This document shows positions 1-8,195 of a stretch of 64,000 nucleotides of DNA, piece after piece. Numbering within the stretch: the first letter of the stretch is position 1; each line of letters starts with the position of its first letter. The position numbers and the translations under genes were made by a program. The notes under the pieces are model-generated. The model was not told the DNA's origin and did not search any database. It worked only from the letters and a program-made list of their open reading frames with translations. Source of the DNA: HyVt-477 sp965224605 (GTDB lineage Bacteria > Pseudomonadota > Gammaproteobacteria > Thiotrichales > Thiotrichaceae); assembly GCA_965224605.1 (NCBI GenBank), contig CBDCZP010000008.1, forward strand, positions 186,001 through 250,000. The letters run 5' to 3'.

Positions 1-451
1 CCCAAGCCAGTGTTTGGGCGGGTGATAAATCCCATACCTGAATCATCACTCCATACTTATCCAGTGCCTTTACCCAAGCACTATTCCTAGAGCTTTTATC
101 CAGCTTGCCGGTCTGTAGCAGTAGAACTTTATCTTCAGGTATATTTTCCAAATAATCACGGATAGCCTTGCTACCCTTTGCGCCTGGTGAGCTACCTAAT
201 AAACGTACATCTAACATCTTTTTCTGAGAGAACAACGACAACTCAATACTGGCAGCGGTCAATACGGACCAATCAGCTTTGCCACCCTCAAAAGAAATAA
301 TGTCGCGCTCGTCATAGCCTTGCATCTGAGCTGCTTGTCTAATCTGGTCAGTGGCCTCCATCATTTGTAAGGGTTCATTTCCAGATATGAAAAAAACACG
401 ATCTGAAGAGTTCTTTAAATATTGAGATAATTGTTCGATACGTAGTTTCAT
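1..451 (-). CDS. holA: DNA polymerase III delta subunit, N-terminal part (3' end outside window)
   Basis: HolA is the delta subunit of the clamp-loader complex; it opens the beta sliding clamp during replication. The reading frame starts at an ATG at 449-451 and stays open to the window edge, giving about 150 residues of a protein that is usually near 340. The N-terminus reads MKLRIEQLSQYL, followed by the family's typical FFISGNEPLQMMEA segment (usually SGDEPLL..EA) and the strand-helix pattern of the AAA+-like domain I. The 3' end is cut off by the window. The gene is transcribed away from the lipoprotein gene at 799. Identification rests on recognised N-terminal sequence only. Confidence 0.85.
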   Translation of the reverse strand, partial: MKLRIEQLSQYLKNSSDRVFFISGNEPLQMMEATDQIRQAAQMQGYDERDIISFEGGKADWSVLTAASIELSLFSQKKMLDVRLLGSSPGAKGSKAIRDYLENIPEDKVLLLQTGKLDKSSRNSAWVKALDKYGVMIQVWDLSPAQTLAW

Positions 452-461
452 TGAGTACAAT

Positions 462-491
462 ACTTCTCTAAACTTCTCTAAACTTCTCTAA
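462..491. repeat. Three tandem copies of a 10-bp repeat upstream of holA
   Basis: The unit acttctctaa occurs three times in succession just upstream of the holA start codon, so it lies in the holA leader or promoter region. Slippage here could change the spacing of upstream elements but would not change a reading frame. No function is known. Confidence 0.8.
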
Positions 492-798
492 GGGTCTGTT
501 TAAGAAAGACACTTCATCATAAAAAGTTGCTTAAATACGACAATATAAATATACTAAACTATAATGCGAATGTAGGATTCACAGAATCCAACCATGAGCG
601 ACCGATCCTACAGGATTATTATAACCTCTAGGGTTCCCACAAAGAAAAATTAAGTTTATTCAAAAATTTACAATTGTAAATTAACTATCAGGGATCAAAG
701 CAAAGGATTTTTCAATTTTACAGCCGTATTCTACCTTTTATTAGAATGGCTTTCATATCAATTAATAACTCATTTGAAATAAGTATAAAGAGGTCAAA
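492..798. other. Intergenic region between divergent holA and lipoprotein gene
   Basis: AT-rich non-coding region between two divergently transcribed genes, so it should hold both promoters. The only structure I see is a short inverted repeat, tgtaggat at 571-578 against atcctaca at 605-612. A good ribosome binding site (AAAGAGG, 787-793) precedes the ATG at 799. I could not identify a convincing promoter pair. Confidence 0.5.
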
Positions 799-1407
799 AT
801 GAACAATATAAGTAAAACGATTACAACCTGTGCCGCATTGGTAATGTTTCTGACTGGATGTAGCCAACAACAAGTTTCAGGCGATTCTTCACAGGCCGCG
901 GGCTCTTCACAAGTAGCAGGTTCCTCTCAACAAGTAGCTGGCGCATCTCAAGCTCAACAAGTATCACCCGAGCAAGTGAGCGCAGACTGCCCTTCTTGTA
1001 ATGCACCTAAAGTTGAGCCTGTAGCAGATACCCCACCACCTCCAAAAGCACAAGTTGTGGCAAGCGGACATGCTCACCCAGCCAATAAATGTACAAACTC
1101 CATCAGACATAACCATCCTAATGGCTCACGCTCACACTCGCATAAATATAGCTGTCAAGGTGCTCGTAAAGGTAACAGATGGACACATGGACATCCTGCA
1201 AACAAATGTACGAAATCTATTCGACATACACATAAATCCAAGAACAGCCGCCATAACCACAAATATTCTTGCAGTGGCTCTTCAATCAACATTCATGCTC
1301 TACAGCGCAAATTAAAAGCTAAAGGGTATTACAAAGGGCCTATCGACGGCGTGATCAATTCACAAACTCGTTCTGCGCTTAAGCGTTATCAGAAAAGAAG
1401 CAAGTAA
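799..1407 (+). CDS. Histidine-rich lipoprotein with C-terminal peptidoglycan-binding domain
   Basis: Predicted outer-membrane or periplasmic lipoprotein of 202 residues. A signal peptide ends in the lipobox LTGC (Cys21). A Gln/Ser/Ala-rich low-complexity linker follows (about 22-55). Residues about 92-160 contain two copies of a His/Cys module, each with HPANKC, SIRH and HKYSC elements; the module has many His and two Cys. The C-terminus (about 165-200: LQRKLKAKGYYKGPIDG and QTRSALKRYQ) is a peptidoglycan_binding_1 repeat, known to anchor proteins to the cell wall. The His/Cys modules suggest metal binding, but that is inference. It stands alone, with its own terminator at 1448-1479. Confidence 0.75.
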   Translation: MNNISKTITTCAALVMFLTGCSQQQVSGDSSQAAGSSQVAGSSQQVAGASQAQQVSPEQVSADCPSCNAPKVEPVADTPPPPKAQVVASGHAHPANKCTNSIRHNHPNGSRSHSHKYSCQGARKGNRWTHGHPANKCTKSIRHTHKSKNSRHNHKYSCSGSSINIHALQRKLKAKGYYKGPIDGVINSQTRSALKRYQKRSK

Positions 1408-1447
1408 TATAGAGTAGAATAAACAACACTACTTTATTACTTTACTT

Positions 1448-1479
1448 AAAAAAAGGGTCAGATTTCTGACCCTTTTTTT
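1448..1479 (+). terminator. Rho-independent terminator of the His-rich lipoprotein gene
   Basis: Perfect inverted repeat with arms AAAAAGGGTCAGA and TCTGACCCTTTTT, a two-base loop and a run of seven T. It begins 40 bases after the lipoprotein stop codon. The arms are symmetric with A and T tails, so it could work on both strands. Confidence 0.9.
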
Positions 1480-1804
1480 GTTTACAATATCCACTCATGA
1501 AGTAAACCCTCTACCCACTCTACCTACCCCCACACCTCTCTCCGAAATAATTAAAGTTGCTCATCCAATCAGCTGAAATCACCTAAATACTTGAATTTTA
1601 GATTTAATAATTTTAAAAAATTGTGAGCATATCCGCAGGTGAAATTTAAAAAACCTCAACAACCATTATCTACACTAGTATGTAAGTTAGTTGATGTGTA
1701 AAATCCGCGAAATATCGCCCTGTTGTCGCTAACTACTGTAAACTCAACACAGTTATTGTCAAAAACGATAAACATGAAAAGTAACACTTATAAGAGATGA
1801 CGTA
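1480..1804. other. Non-coding region upstream of aroQ
   Basis: AT-rich region with no credible ORF or RNA gene. It should contain the promoter for the aroQ-accB-accC-prmA cluster, but I could not pick a confident -35/-10 pair. A purine-rich stretch (AAGAGATGA) precedes the aroQ ATG at 1805. Confidence 0.4.
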
Positions 1805-2242
1805 ATGTCGAAAATCTTACTGATTAATGGCCCAAATTTAAATTTGCTTGGTACTCGTGAGCCGGATAAGTATGGCAGTGTGCGTCTTTCCGATGTGGAA
1901 AAAACATTACAAGCATATTCTAAACAGCACCATCATCAGTTAGACTGCTTTCAAAGTAATGCGGAGCATGAATTGATAGATCGAATCCATGTTGCTCATT
2001 CAGATGAGGTTGGCTATATTATAATCAACCCAGGTGCCTTTACTCATACCAGCATTGCTATCCGCGATGCATTGTTAGGAGTTGATATTCCGTTTATTGA
2101 AATTCACATCTCAAATATTCACAAACGGGAATCTTTTCGCCAGCATTCCTACTTCTCGGATATTGCAGATGGCGTTATTATCGGACTGGGTGTTAAAGGC
2201 TACGAACTGGCACTGCAGGCCGCTATAACAAGACTTACCTGA
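1805..2242 (+). CDS. aroQ: 3-dehydroquinate dehydratase, type II
   Basis: Cytosolic shikimate-pathway enzyme that dehydrates 3-dehydroquinate to 3-dehydroshikimate; type II enzymes form dodecamers. The length of 145 residues is normal. Visible family motifs are NGPNLNLLGTREPDKYG near the N-terminus, with the catalytic Tyr in the flexible loop, NPGAFTHTSIAIRDAL (substrate-binding Asn), and EIHISNIHKRESFRQHSYFS with the catalytic His. It sits 96 bp upstream of accB. The aroQ-accB-accC order is common in gammaproteobacteria and suggests one transcript. Confidence 0.95.
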   Translation: MSKILLINGPNLNLLGTREPDKYGSVRLSDVEKTLQAYSKQHHHQLDCFQSNAEHELIDRIHVAHSDEVGYIIINPGAFTHTSIAIRDALLGVDIPFIEIHISNIHKRESFRQHSYFSDIADGVIIGLGVKGYELALQAAITRLT

Positions 2243-2338
2243 AGTGATCTGCTGCATTGATTACTCCAGACACCAAGAGAAGCCTTATCTAGAATATGAT
2301 AATACTTCTTCAAGGAACATAACCGAATAGGATAAAAG

Positions 2339-2803
2339 ATGGACATAAGAAAAGTAAAAAAGCTGATCGATCTCATTGGAAACAGCGATATTGCAGAAAT
2401 CGAAATAAAGGAAGGGGAGGAATCTGTCCGCATTTCTAAAGCATCTGCAGTAGCTCCTATCATTCATGCTGCTGCTCCAATGCCAGCTGCCCCTCTGGCA
2501 GCACCACCGGTAGCTCTTGCTGCTGCATCCACTGATACTTCAAGCGAGCCAGAAAGCGACATCCCAAGTGGTCATCAGGTTACATCTCCGATGGTAGGGA
2601 CGTTCTATCGAGCCTCATCGCCAGGCTCTCCATCATTTGTAGAAATTGGTGATAGTGTAGCGGCTGGCGATACACTGTGTATCATTGAAGCCATGAAGAT
2701 GCTAAACCAGATTGAGTCCGATAAAACAGGTGTTGTTAAAGCCATTCTCGTCGACAATGAACAACCTGTTGAGTTTGGACAACCTTTAATAATCATTGAA
2801 TAA
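2339..2803 (+). CDS. accB: Biotin carboxyl carrier protein of acetyl-CoA carboxylase
   Basis: Carries the biotin that is carboxylated by AccC and delivers CO2 to acetyl-CoA through AccA/AccD, the first step of fatty acid synthesis. It has 154 residues. An N-terminal helical region (IRKVKKLIDLIGNSDIAEIEI) is followed by an Ala/Pro-rich linker (about 40-75) and a biotinyl domain (about 80-154). The biotinylation motif EAMKM, with the modified Lys, is near residue 120. It precedes accC with a 95-bp gap and is probably co-transcribed. Confidence 0.96.
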   Translation: MDIRKVKKLIDLIGNSDIAEIEIKEGEESVRISKASAVAPIIHAAAPMPAAPLAAPPVALAAASTDTSSEPESDIPSGHQVTSPMVGTFYRASSPGSPSFVEIGDSVAAGDTLCIIEAMKMLNQIESDKTGVVKAILVDNEQPVEFGQPLIIIE

Positions 2804-2898
2804 CATCTGAATTCCTAACATACATAAAACATACATAATCAAGAAGATACAACAGAAACGATCTCTCAAGAAAACAGCCCACTGGTGGAAACTAGCTT

Positions 2899-4242
2899 AT
2901 GATCAAAAAAGTCCTGATTGCTAATCGTGGAGAAATTGCCCTCCGTGTATTACGCGCATGTCGAGAAATGGGAATTAAAACCGTTGCCATTCATTCCACA
3001 GCAGACCGCGATCTTAAACACGTACGCCTGGCTGATGAGTCCGTCTGTATTGGCCCTCCCCCCTCAACTGAAAGCTATTTAAATATCCCAGCCATCATTA
3101 GTGCTGCTGAACTCACCAATGCGGATGCAATTCATCCCGGCTATGGCTTTCTTTCAGAGAATGCAGACTTTGCAGAGCGAGTGGTTTCTAGTGGCTTTAT
3201 TTTCATAGGCCCGAAAGCAGAGACGATACGCTTAATGGGTGATAAAATTTCAGCTAAAGCAGCTATGATTAAAGCCAATGTGCCTTGCGTACCCGGATCT
3301 GAAGGAGCCATTCCTGATGCCGAAGCTGATGTTAAAAAAATGGCACTCGATATTGGTTATCCGGTCATTATTAAAGCCACTAGTGGTGGTGGTGGTCGTG
3401 GTATGCGAGTTATCCATAAAGAAGCCGATTTAATGGAATCCATTAGCCTGACTCAGACTGAAGCCAAGGCTGCCTTTGGCGATGATGTTCTGTACATGGA
3501 GAAATTTCTTACTACACCTCGTCATATTGAATTTCAGGTTCTTTCGGACAAACACGGCAATGCTATACACCTTTGTGAACGTGATTGCTCCATGCAACGC
3601 CGCCACCAGAAAGTAGTCGAGGAAGCACCCGCTCCGGGGCTGCCTATTGAAGAACGCGAAAGACTGGGGAAAACCCTTGCCGATGCTTGTAAAAGCATTG
3701 ACTATCACGGCGCTGGAACATTTGAATTCCTCTATGAAAACGGCGAGTTCTACTTTATAGAAATGAATACTCGGCTACAGGTCGAACACACTGTCACCGA
3801 ACAAATTACGGGTATAGACCTGGTTAAGCAACAATTGAAAATTGCCGCGGGTGAAAAACTGGATATAGCCAATAACATTCAGCCACGGGGTCATGCGATA
3901 GAATGCCGAATCAATGCAGAGGATCCTGTTACTTTCTTGCCATCCCCTGGCAAGATCACGCGATATCATGTACCTGGGGGATTAGGTGTCCGCGTTGATT
4001 CACATATCTATGCAGACTATTTGGTACCACCCAACTATGATTCCATGATAGGTAAACTGATAACTCACGGAGAAACACGTGAAGTTGCCATTGCAAGAAT
4101 GCGTGGCGCCCTCACTGAAATGATCATCGAAGGCATCAAAACCAATATTCCCCTACATCTCAAGATTCTTGATGATCCAGAGTTCCAAAAAGGTGGCGCT
4201 AATATCCACCATTTAGAACACATGTTGGAAAACTCGGAATAA
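2899..4242 (+). CDS. accC: Biotin carboxylase subunit of acetyl-CoA carboxylase
   Basis: ATP-grasp enzyme that carboxylates the biotin of AccB using bicarbonate and ATP. The 447-residue length matches the family. The N-terminal biotin carboxylase domain begins MIKKVLIANRGEIALR. The glycine-rich ATP loop KATSGGGGRGMR is near residues 159-170. The active-site segments EMNTRLQVEHTVTE and HAIECRINAEDP follow, and the C-terminal domain includes GVRVDSH and YDSMIGKLI. It lies between accB and prmA; the ATG of prmA comes 17 bp after its stop. Confidence 0.97.
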   Translation: MIKKVLIANRGEIALRVLRACREMGIKTVAIHSTADRDLKHVRLADESVCIGPPPSTESYLNIPAIISAAELTNADAIHPGYGFLSENADFAERVVSSGFIFIGPKAETIRLMGDKISAKAAMIKANVPCVPGSEGAIPDAEADVKKMALDIGYPVIIKATSGGGGRGMRVIHKEADLMESISLTQTEAKAAFGDDVLYMEKFLTTPRHIEFQVLSDKHGNAIHLCERDCSMQRRHQKVVEEAPAPGLPIEERERLGKTLADACKSIDYHGAGTFEFLYENGEFYFIEMNTRLQVEHTVTEQITGIDLVKQQLKIAAGEKLDIANNIQPRGHAIECRINAEDPVTFLPSPGKITRYHVPGGLGVRVDSHIYADYLVPPNYDSMIGKLITHGETREVAIARMRGALTEMIIEGIKTNIPLHLKILDDPEFQKGGANIHHLEHMLENSE

Positions 4243-4259
4243 CGAAACGAGCACCCAAC

Positions 4260-5138
4260 ATGAGTTGGCAACAACTACACTGTCAAACATTAAAACAGCA
4301 CGAAGCCTCTATTAGCACTCTTCTTGAAAAAGCCGGTGCGGTCTCGGTGACCTATCAAGATGCCAAAGACAACCCTGTTCTAGAACCTCTTCCCGGTGAG
4401 ACACCACTTTGGGAACACCTAGTCATAACCGGCATGTTCGATGCCGATAAGAATCTGCAAGCTGTTATAACCCAGCTCCATCGACAATTCCCTGAACATC
4501 TGAAGACCTTTACAGAAGAGTTAGCTGAACAACAATGGGAACGAAGCTGGATGAAACACTTCCAGCCTATGAAGTTTGGCGATAACCTGTGGATTTACCC
4601 AACGCATAGCAAACGCCCGAACGACGGTAGCACTCAAATCATCCTGGATCCTGGATTAGCCTTCGGAACAGGCACTCATCCAACCACCGCATTATGTCTT
4701 CAATGGCTGGATAAGCATCCACCTAAAGACCTCACACTCATTGATTATGGCTGTGGCTCAGGGATACTTGCCATTGCCGCAGTTAAACTGGGTGCGCAAC
4801 ATGTTGTTGCCACGGATATCGATCAACAAGCCTTTGTTGCTACCGCAGATAACATGAAAATAAATGATATTCCTCCGCAATCCATCAGCTGCTATTTACC
4901 CGATGATATGCCGACAGAACAAGTCGACATTGTACTTGCCAATATCCTCTCAGGACCACTTACCGAACTTGCACCCAAATTAGCAGGCATAGTAAAAACA
5001 GGGGGAAAAATAGTTCTCTCCGGTATTCTTGCCGAACAAGAAACCACTGTCATCAACGCCTATTCCCCCTGGTTCCACGAACTTGACGTTGCCTCTGACG
5101 CAGAATGGTTAAGAATAACGGGCATGAAAAGTCTATAA
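4260..5138 (+). CDS. prmA: Ribosomal protein L11 methyltransferase
   Basis: SAM-dependent enzyme that trimethylates lysines and the N-terminal amino group of ribosomal protein L11. It has 292 residues, the usual size. An N-terminal L11-recognition domain (about 1-60) is followed by the methyltransferase fold, with motif I DYGCGSGILAIAA near 162-174, an acidic residue binding the SAM ribose (ATDID), and the catalytic-loop motif ANILSGPL. It follows accC closely, as in many gammaproteobacteria, and its start is fixed by the family N-terminus MSWQQL. Confidence 0.95.
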   Translation: MSWQQLHCQTLKQHEASISTLLEKAGAVSVTYQDAKDNPVLEPLPGETPLWEHLVITGMFDADKNLQAVITQLHRQFPEHLKTFTEELAEQQWERSWMKHFQPMKFGDNLWIYPTHSKRPNDGSTQIILDPGLAFGTGTHPTTALCLQWLDKHPPKDLTLIDYGCGSGILAIAAVKLGAQHVVATDIDQQAFVATADNMKINDIPPQSISCYLPDDMPTEQVDIVLANILSGPLTELAPKLAGIVKTGGKIVLSGILAEQETTVINAYSPWFHELDVASDAEWLRITGMKSL

Positions 5139-5317
5139 ATAGCTTGATTACCGATCAAGTCGGTTATTTTTCGGACAGCCAGTAGTTCATCGTCACTATA
5201 AATTGATAGAATAATTATCAATATATTTATTTAATCGCATGCATTTAATTTTTATAAATCATGCATTAGGGTGTCAACGAATTTTATCAATGTCCGTCTT
5301 AAACTGAACTAATAGAA

Positions 5318-6037
5318 ATGTATACACAATGCCCACATTGCGAAGCAATTTTTCGCGTCAACATGAAAGAGATCACCGCAGCGCACGGGAAGCTCCGGTG
5401 TGGCGAGTGCAGAAATACATTCGATGCAATGGACTCTTTAAGTAGTACATTGCCAGATGGGCTTGAGCAAACCATGGCAGATAAAAACATAACACAAAAG
5501 CACCCTGTGCTTTCAAGAACAAAAAATGCTTCATCCGATAACCACTATTCAGCTACCCCCTCTCAGGATCGTGCTAGAAAGTACATGCGGTGGGTAGGAT
5601 TTGGGCTGGTAACATTAGCATTGCTACAAACGCTTTATGTATCACGTAACTGGTTAGCCCATCAACCAGTTACCTCTAGCGTGACCCGTTCAATTTGCAA
5701 AACGTTGGGGTGTAGCATCACTCCAAAACGTGACCCCACTAAAATTGATGTGACGAGTCGTAATGTCTACGCACATCCTAATGAACCTGGCTCCCTTATT
5801 ATTACGGCTACCATGAAGAACAAAGCGGCTTACGAGCAGCCCATTCCATTAATAGAAGTCAGCTTTCTGGATAAAGACAACCATACCATTGCCTTACGCA
5901 GATTTAGACCAGAAGAATACACTCAGGAAAGCAGAACCAATAAAAAATTATTTACTGCTAACGAGACAATCACCTTAAGAATAAAAATTGAAGATCCTGG
6001 TAAAGAAGCAGTGACTTTTCAATTTAATTTTCTATAA
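5318..6037 (+). CDS. DUF3426 family zinc-ribbon membrane protein
   Basis: 239-residue protein of unknown function. The N-terminus is an MJ0042-type zinc ribbon with two CxxC pairs (CPHC at 5-8, CGEC at 28-31). A variable linker follows, then one predicted membrane helix (about 90-112, WVGFGLVTLALLQTLYVS). The C-terminal DUF3426 domain (about 125-239) is probably periplasmic. In gammaproteobacteria this family commonly sits between prmA and dusB-fis, as here. The function is not established. Confidence 0.85.
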   Translation: MYTQCPHCEAIFRVNMKEITAAHGKLRCGECRNTFDAMDSLSSTLPDGLEQTMADKNITQKHPVLSRTKNASSDNHYSATPSQDRARKYMRWVGFGLVTLALLQTLYVSRNWLAHQPVTSSVTRSICKTLGCSITPKRDPTKIDVTSRNVYAHPNEPGSLIITATMKNKAAYEQPIPLIEVSFLDKDNHTIALRRFRPEEYTQESRTNKKLFTANETITLRIKIEDPGKEAVTFQFNFL

Positions 6038-6054
6038 AGCTGCACCATAAAATT

Positions 6055-7035
6055 ATGCAAATTGGCCCCTATACATTATCTAGCAAGCTGTTATTAGCAC
6101 CCATGGCAGGTATCACAGACCCTCCATTTAGAAGCCTGTGCAAGCAATTTGGAGCAGGTCTTGCTACCTCCGAGATGCTAACCTCAGACATTAACTTATG
6201 GAATTCAAAGAAATCGGCTCACCGTCTACCTCATGCCGATGAAACTGAACCACGCAGTGTACAGATTGCTGGTACAGACCCAATAATGATGGCAAAGGCG
6301 GCACAACTAAGCATAGAAAAGGGCGCGCAAATAATCGATATTAATATGGGTTGTCCCGCAAAAAAAGTGTGTAACAAAGCCGCTGGTTCTGCACTCATGC
6401 AAGACCCTCAGACTGCAAGAGCTATTATAGAAGCAGTTACCCAAGCTTCGTCGGTCCCGGTCACTTTGAAAATACGCACCGGCTGGTCACGTAAAAATCG
6501 TAATGCACTTGAAATAGCCAAAATCGCAGAGCAAAACGATATCAAAGCACTCTCTATACATGGCAGAACTCGTCAAGATGCGTATCTTGGCTATGCTGAA
6601 TACGAAACCATCAGACGGGTGAAACACGCTATCAGCATTCCTGTAATAGCCAACGGTGATCTACGCGATAAAGAAGACCTCAGATTTGTACTGGATTACA
6701 CCCATGTAGACGGCCTGATGATCGGTCGCTCAGCCCAAGGACAACCTTGGATTTTTCAGCAATATAATGAATTATTAAAAACCGGAAAACTCCCCATCGA
6801 TCCTCCGTTTAGCAAGAAACGGGAAATTATTCTGGATCACATCAAACACATACACCTCTTATTTGGCGATCGCACAGGTGTGCGCATAGCAAGGAAGCAC
6901 ATTGGATGGTATTTAAATAAATTATCAATACCCGCCGATAAGATAAAACTAATTTTCGGAGCCCAATCTCCTGAAAACCAAGTTCACCTTCTTAATGAAG
7001 TGCTTGGAAATCCCCCCAACGAAGACAAGGTATAA
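6055..7035 (+). CDS. dusB: tRNA-dihydrouridine synthase B
   Basis: FMN-dependent enzyme that reduces uridine to dihydrouridine in the D-loop of tRNAs. It is a TIM-barrel protein of 326 residues. Motifs are LAPMAGITDPPFRSLC (N-terminal FMN site), DINMGCPAKKVCNKAAGSAL with the catalytic Cys, IHGRTRQDAYLG, IPVIANGDL and MIGRSAQGQPWIF. It forms an operon with fis, 4 bp downstream. This conserved pair is known to be controlled by growth rate in enterobacteria. Confidence 0.96.
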   Translation: MQIGPYTLSSKLLLAPMAGITDPPFRSLCKQFGAGLATSEMLTSDINLWNSKKSAHRLPHADETEPRSVQIAGTDPIMMAKAAQLSIEKGAQIIDINMGCPAKKVCNKAAGSALMQDPQTARAIIEAVTQASSVPVTLKIRTGWSRKNRNALEIAKIAEQNDIKALSIHGRTRQDAYLGYAEYETIRRVKHAISIPVIANGDLRDKEDLRFVLDYTHVDGLMIGRSAQGQPWIFQQYNELLKTGKLPIDPPFSKKREIILDHIKHIHLLFGDRTGVRIARKHIGWYLNKLSIPADKIKLIFGAQSPENQVHLLNEVLGNPPNEDKV

Positions 7036-7039
7036 TATT

Positions 7040-7300
7040 ATGAACAACCACACCTCACTAGCAGAAAACCAAGCATCGTTGCTGTCTGATACGGTATCAA
7101 ACGTATCCAGTGATTATCTGATAAGCCTCGGCGACCAAGACCCTACGAATCTCTATCGACAAATTATCGACGAAGTTGAAAAGCCATTACTAGAAGTCAT
7201 TATGGAACGCACCCATGGCAATCAATCACGCGCGGCTATCTGCCTTGGTATCAATCGTGCTACATTACGTTCAAAACTTAAGCGTCATGGCTTAATGTAA
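7040..7300 (+). CDS. fis: DNA-binding nucleoid protein Fis
   Basis: Homodimeric nucleoid protein that bends DNA and regulates stable-RNA promoters, recombination and replication. The 86-residue product ends in the Fis HTH: the helix LLEVIMERTHGNQSRAA, then LGINRATLRSKLKRHGL. The start at 7040 is chosen because AAGG lies nine bases upstream and the frame from an earlier ATG at 6995 would overlap dusB. It is slightly shorter than the E. coli protein, with divergence confined to the N-terminal arm. Confidence 0.95.
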   Translation: MNNHTSLAENQASLLSDTVSNVSSDYLISLGDQDPTNLYRQIIDEVEKPLLEVIMERTHGNQSRAAICLGINRATLRSKLKRHGLM

Positions 7301-7360
7301 CTCAAGCTGTAAACGACAAAGTGTGAACAACAAAATGTAACTACAAACCCTACAGAAAAA

Positions 7361-7921
7361 ATGCAAAATTTCCCAGATAAAAGCCAGCAAATCATGCAGA
7401 CTCATTCCAGTCTGATACGACTTGTTGTGCATGCTCTACAACAAACAGAACTGCAACCTAAACTGGAAGAAGTTCTAATGATTAGTGCCAATAATGGATG
7501 GACTAACCTCGTTGCGACCATTCGCAAGATTATTTCTGGCGAACGAAATAGAGAAACTCTGGGAGGTCTGGATGAAGAAGACAACATCATTGTAAACGCT
7601 ATTCTGGATGGAATTCAGAATCCTGCGCTGCTACCAGAAGATAACTCAGCAGCAGGTGGCGACGCAACAATGGCAGCACCCGGTATAGCACACATGATCC
7701 ATGAGGCAGCCACAGGCAACGCTCAAGCACTCGTCCTATTATCAAATATGGCAGAGCAAATGAGTAACGCTGGAGGAGACATGAGCCGCTTGGGGGGAAT
7801 CATGAAGAAAATTATCGACGGTGAGCGTGATCCAGAAGTTTTGTCTGTAGGAATGTCCCAGCAAGGACGTTCATTGCTTTTGTCTATACTCGATGAGCTA
7901 GGAAGGACTCAGGCTCATTAA
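7361..7921 (+). CDS. Unrecognised 186-residue protein with an internal duplication
   Basis: I do not recognise this protein. It is predicted to be soluble and largely alpha-helical, with no signal peptide, Cys motif or membrane segment. Two parts resemble each other: residues about 52-82 (IRKIISGERNRETLGG, then NAILDGI) and about 147-182 (MKKIIDGERDPEVLSVG, then LSILDEL). This suggests two copies of a small helical module joined by an Ala/Gly-rich linker (about 90-110). It follows fis by 60 bp on the same strand. Length, codon use and the duplication argue that it is a real gene. Confidence 0.6.
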   Translation: MQNFPDKSQQIMQTHSSLIRLVVHALQQTELQPKLEEVLMISANNGWTNLVATIRKIISGERNRETLGGLDEEDNIIVNAILDGIQNPALLPEDNSAAGGDATMAAPGIAHMIHEAATGNAQALVLLSNMAEQMSNAGGDMSRLGGIMKKIIDGERDPEVLSVGMSQQGRSLLLSILDELGRTQAH

Positions 7922-7983
7922 TTATTGTGGCTTTCTCCATAAAATGTTTGATCATTAGAAAACGGTTCTCAACAAGTAGATTC

Positions 7984-8103
7984 CTGATTACCATCAGTTA
8001 ATAGCCAAGAATTTAAGAAAGCTATCTTTTTATAGCAAAGCACAAACCCTTCTGTGCCACTTCGCCGACCCTTCGACAAGCCCAGAGAGCTACAGAACAG
8101 CAT
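7984..8103 (+). repeat. Dispersed repeat, copy A (inverted copy at 13260-13382)
   Basis: About 120 bp sharing several blocks in the same order with the reverse complement of 13260-13382: cctgatt, ccatcag, agccaagaatttaa, acccttcgaca and acagcatcctgaa. The two copies flank the purL to TetR interval in opposite orientation. The central block resembles palindromic repeats widespread in bacterial intergenic regions. It contains no ORF. Confidence 0.7.
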
Positions 8104-8195
8104 CCTGAATGTTCTCATCCATCACTTATATCCAATCAATAGATTACCCAACAAAAACTCTAGCATTTCGGAACATTCGTAACCAGGCTCCAGCT

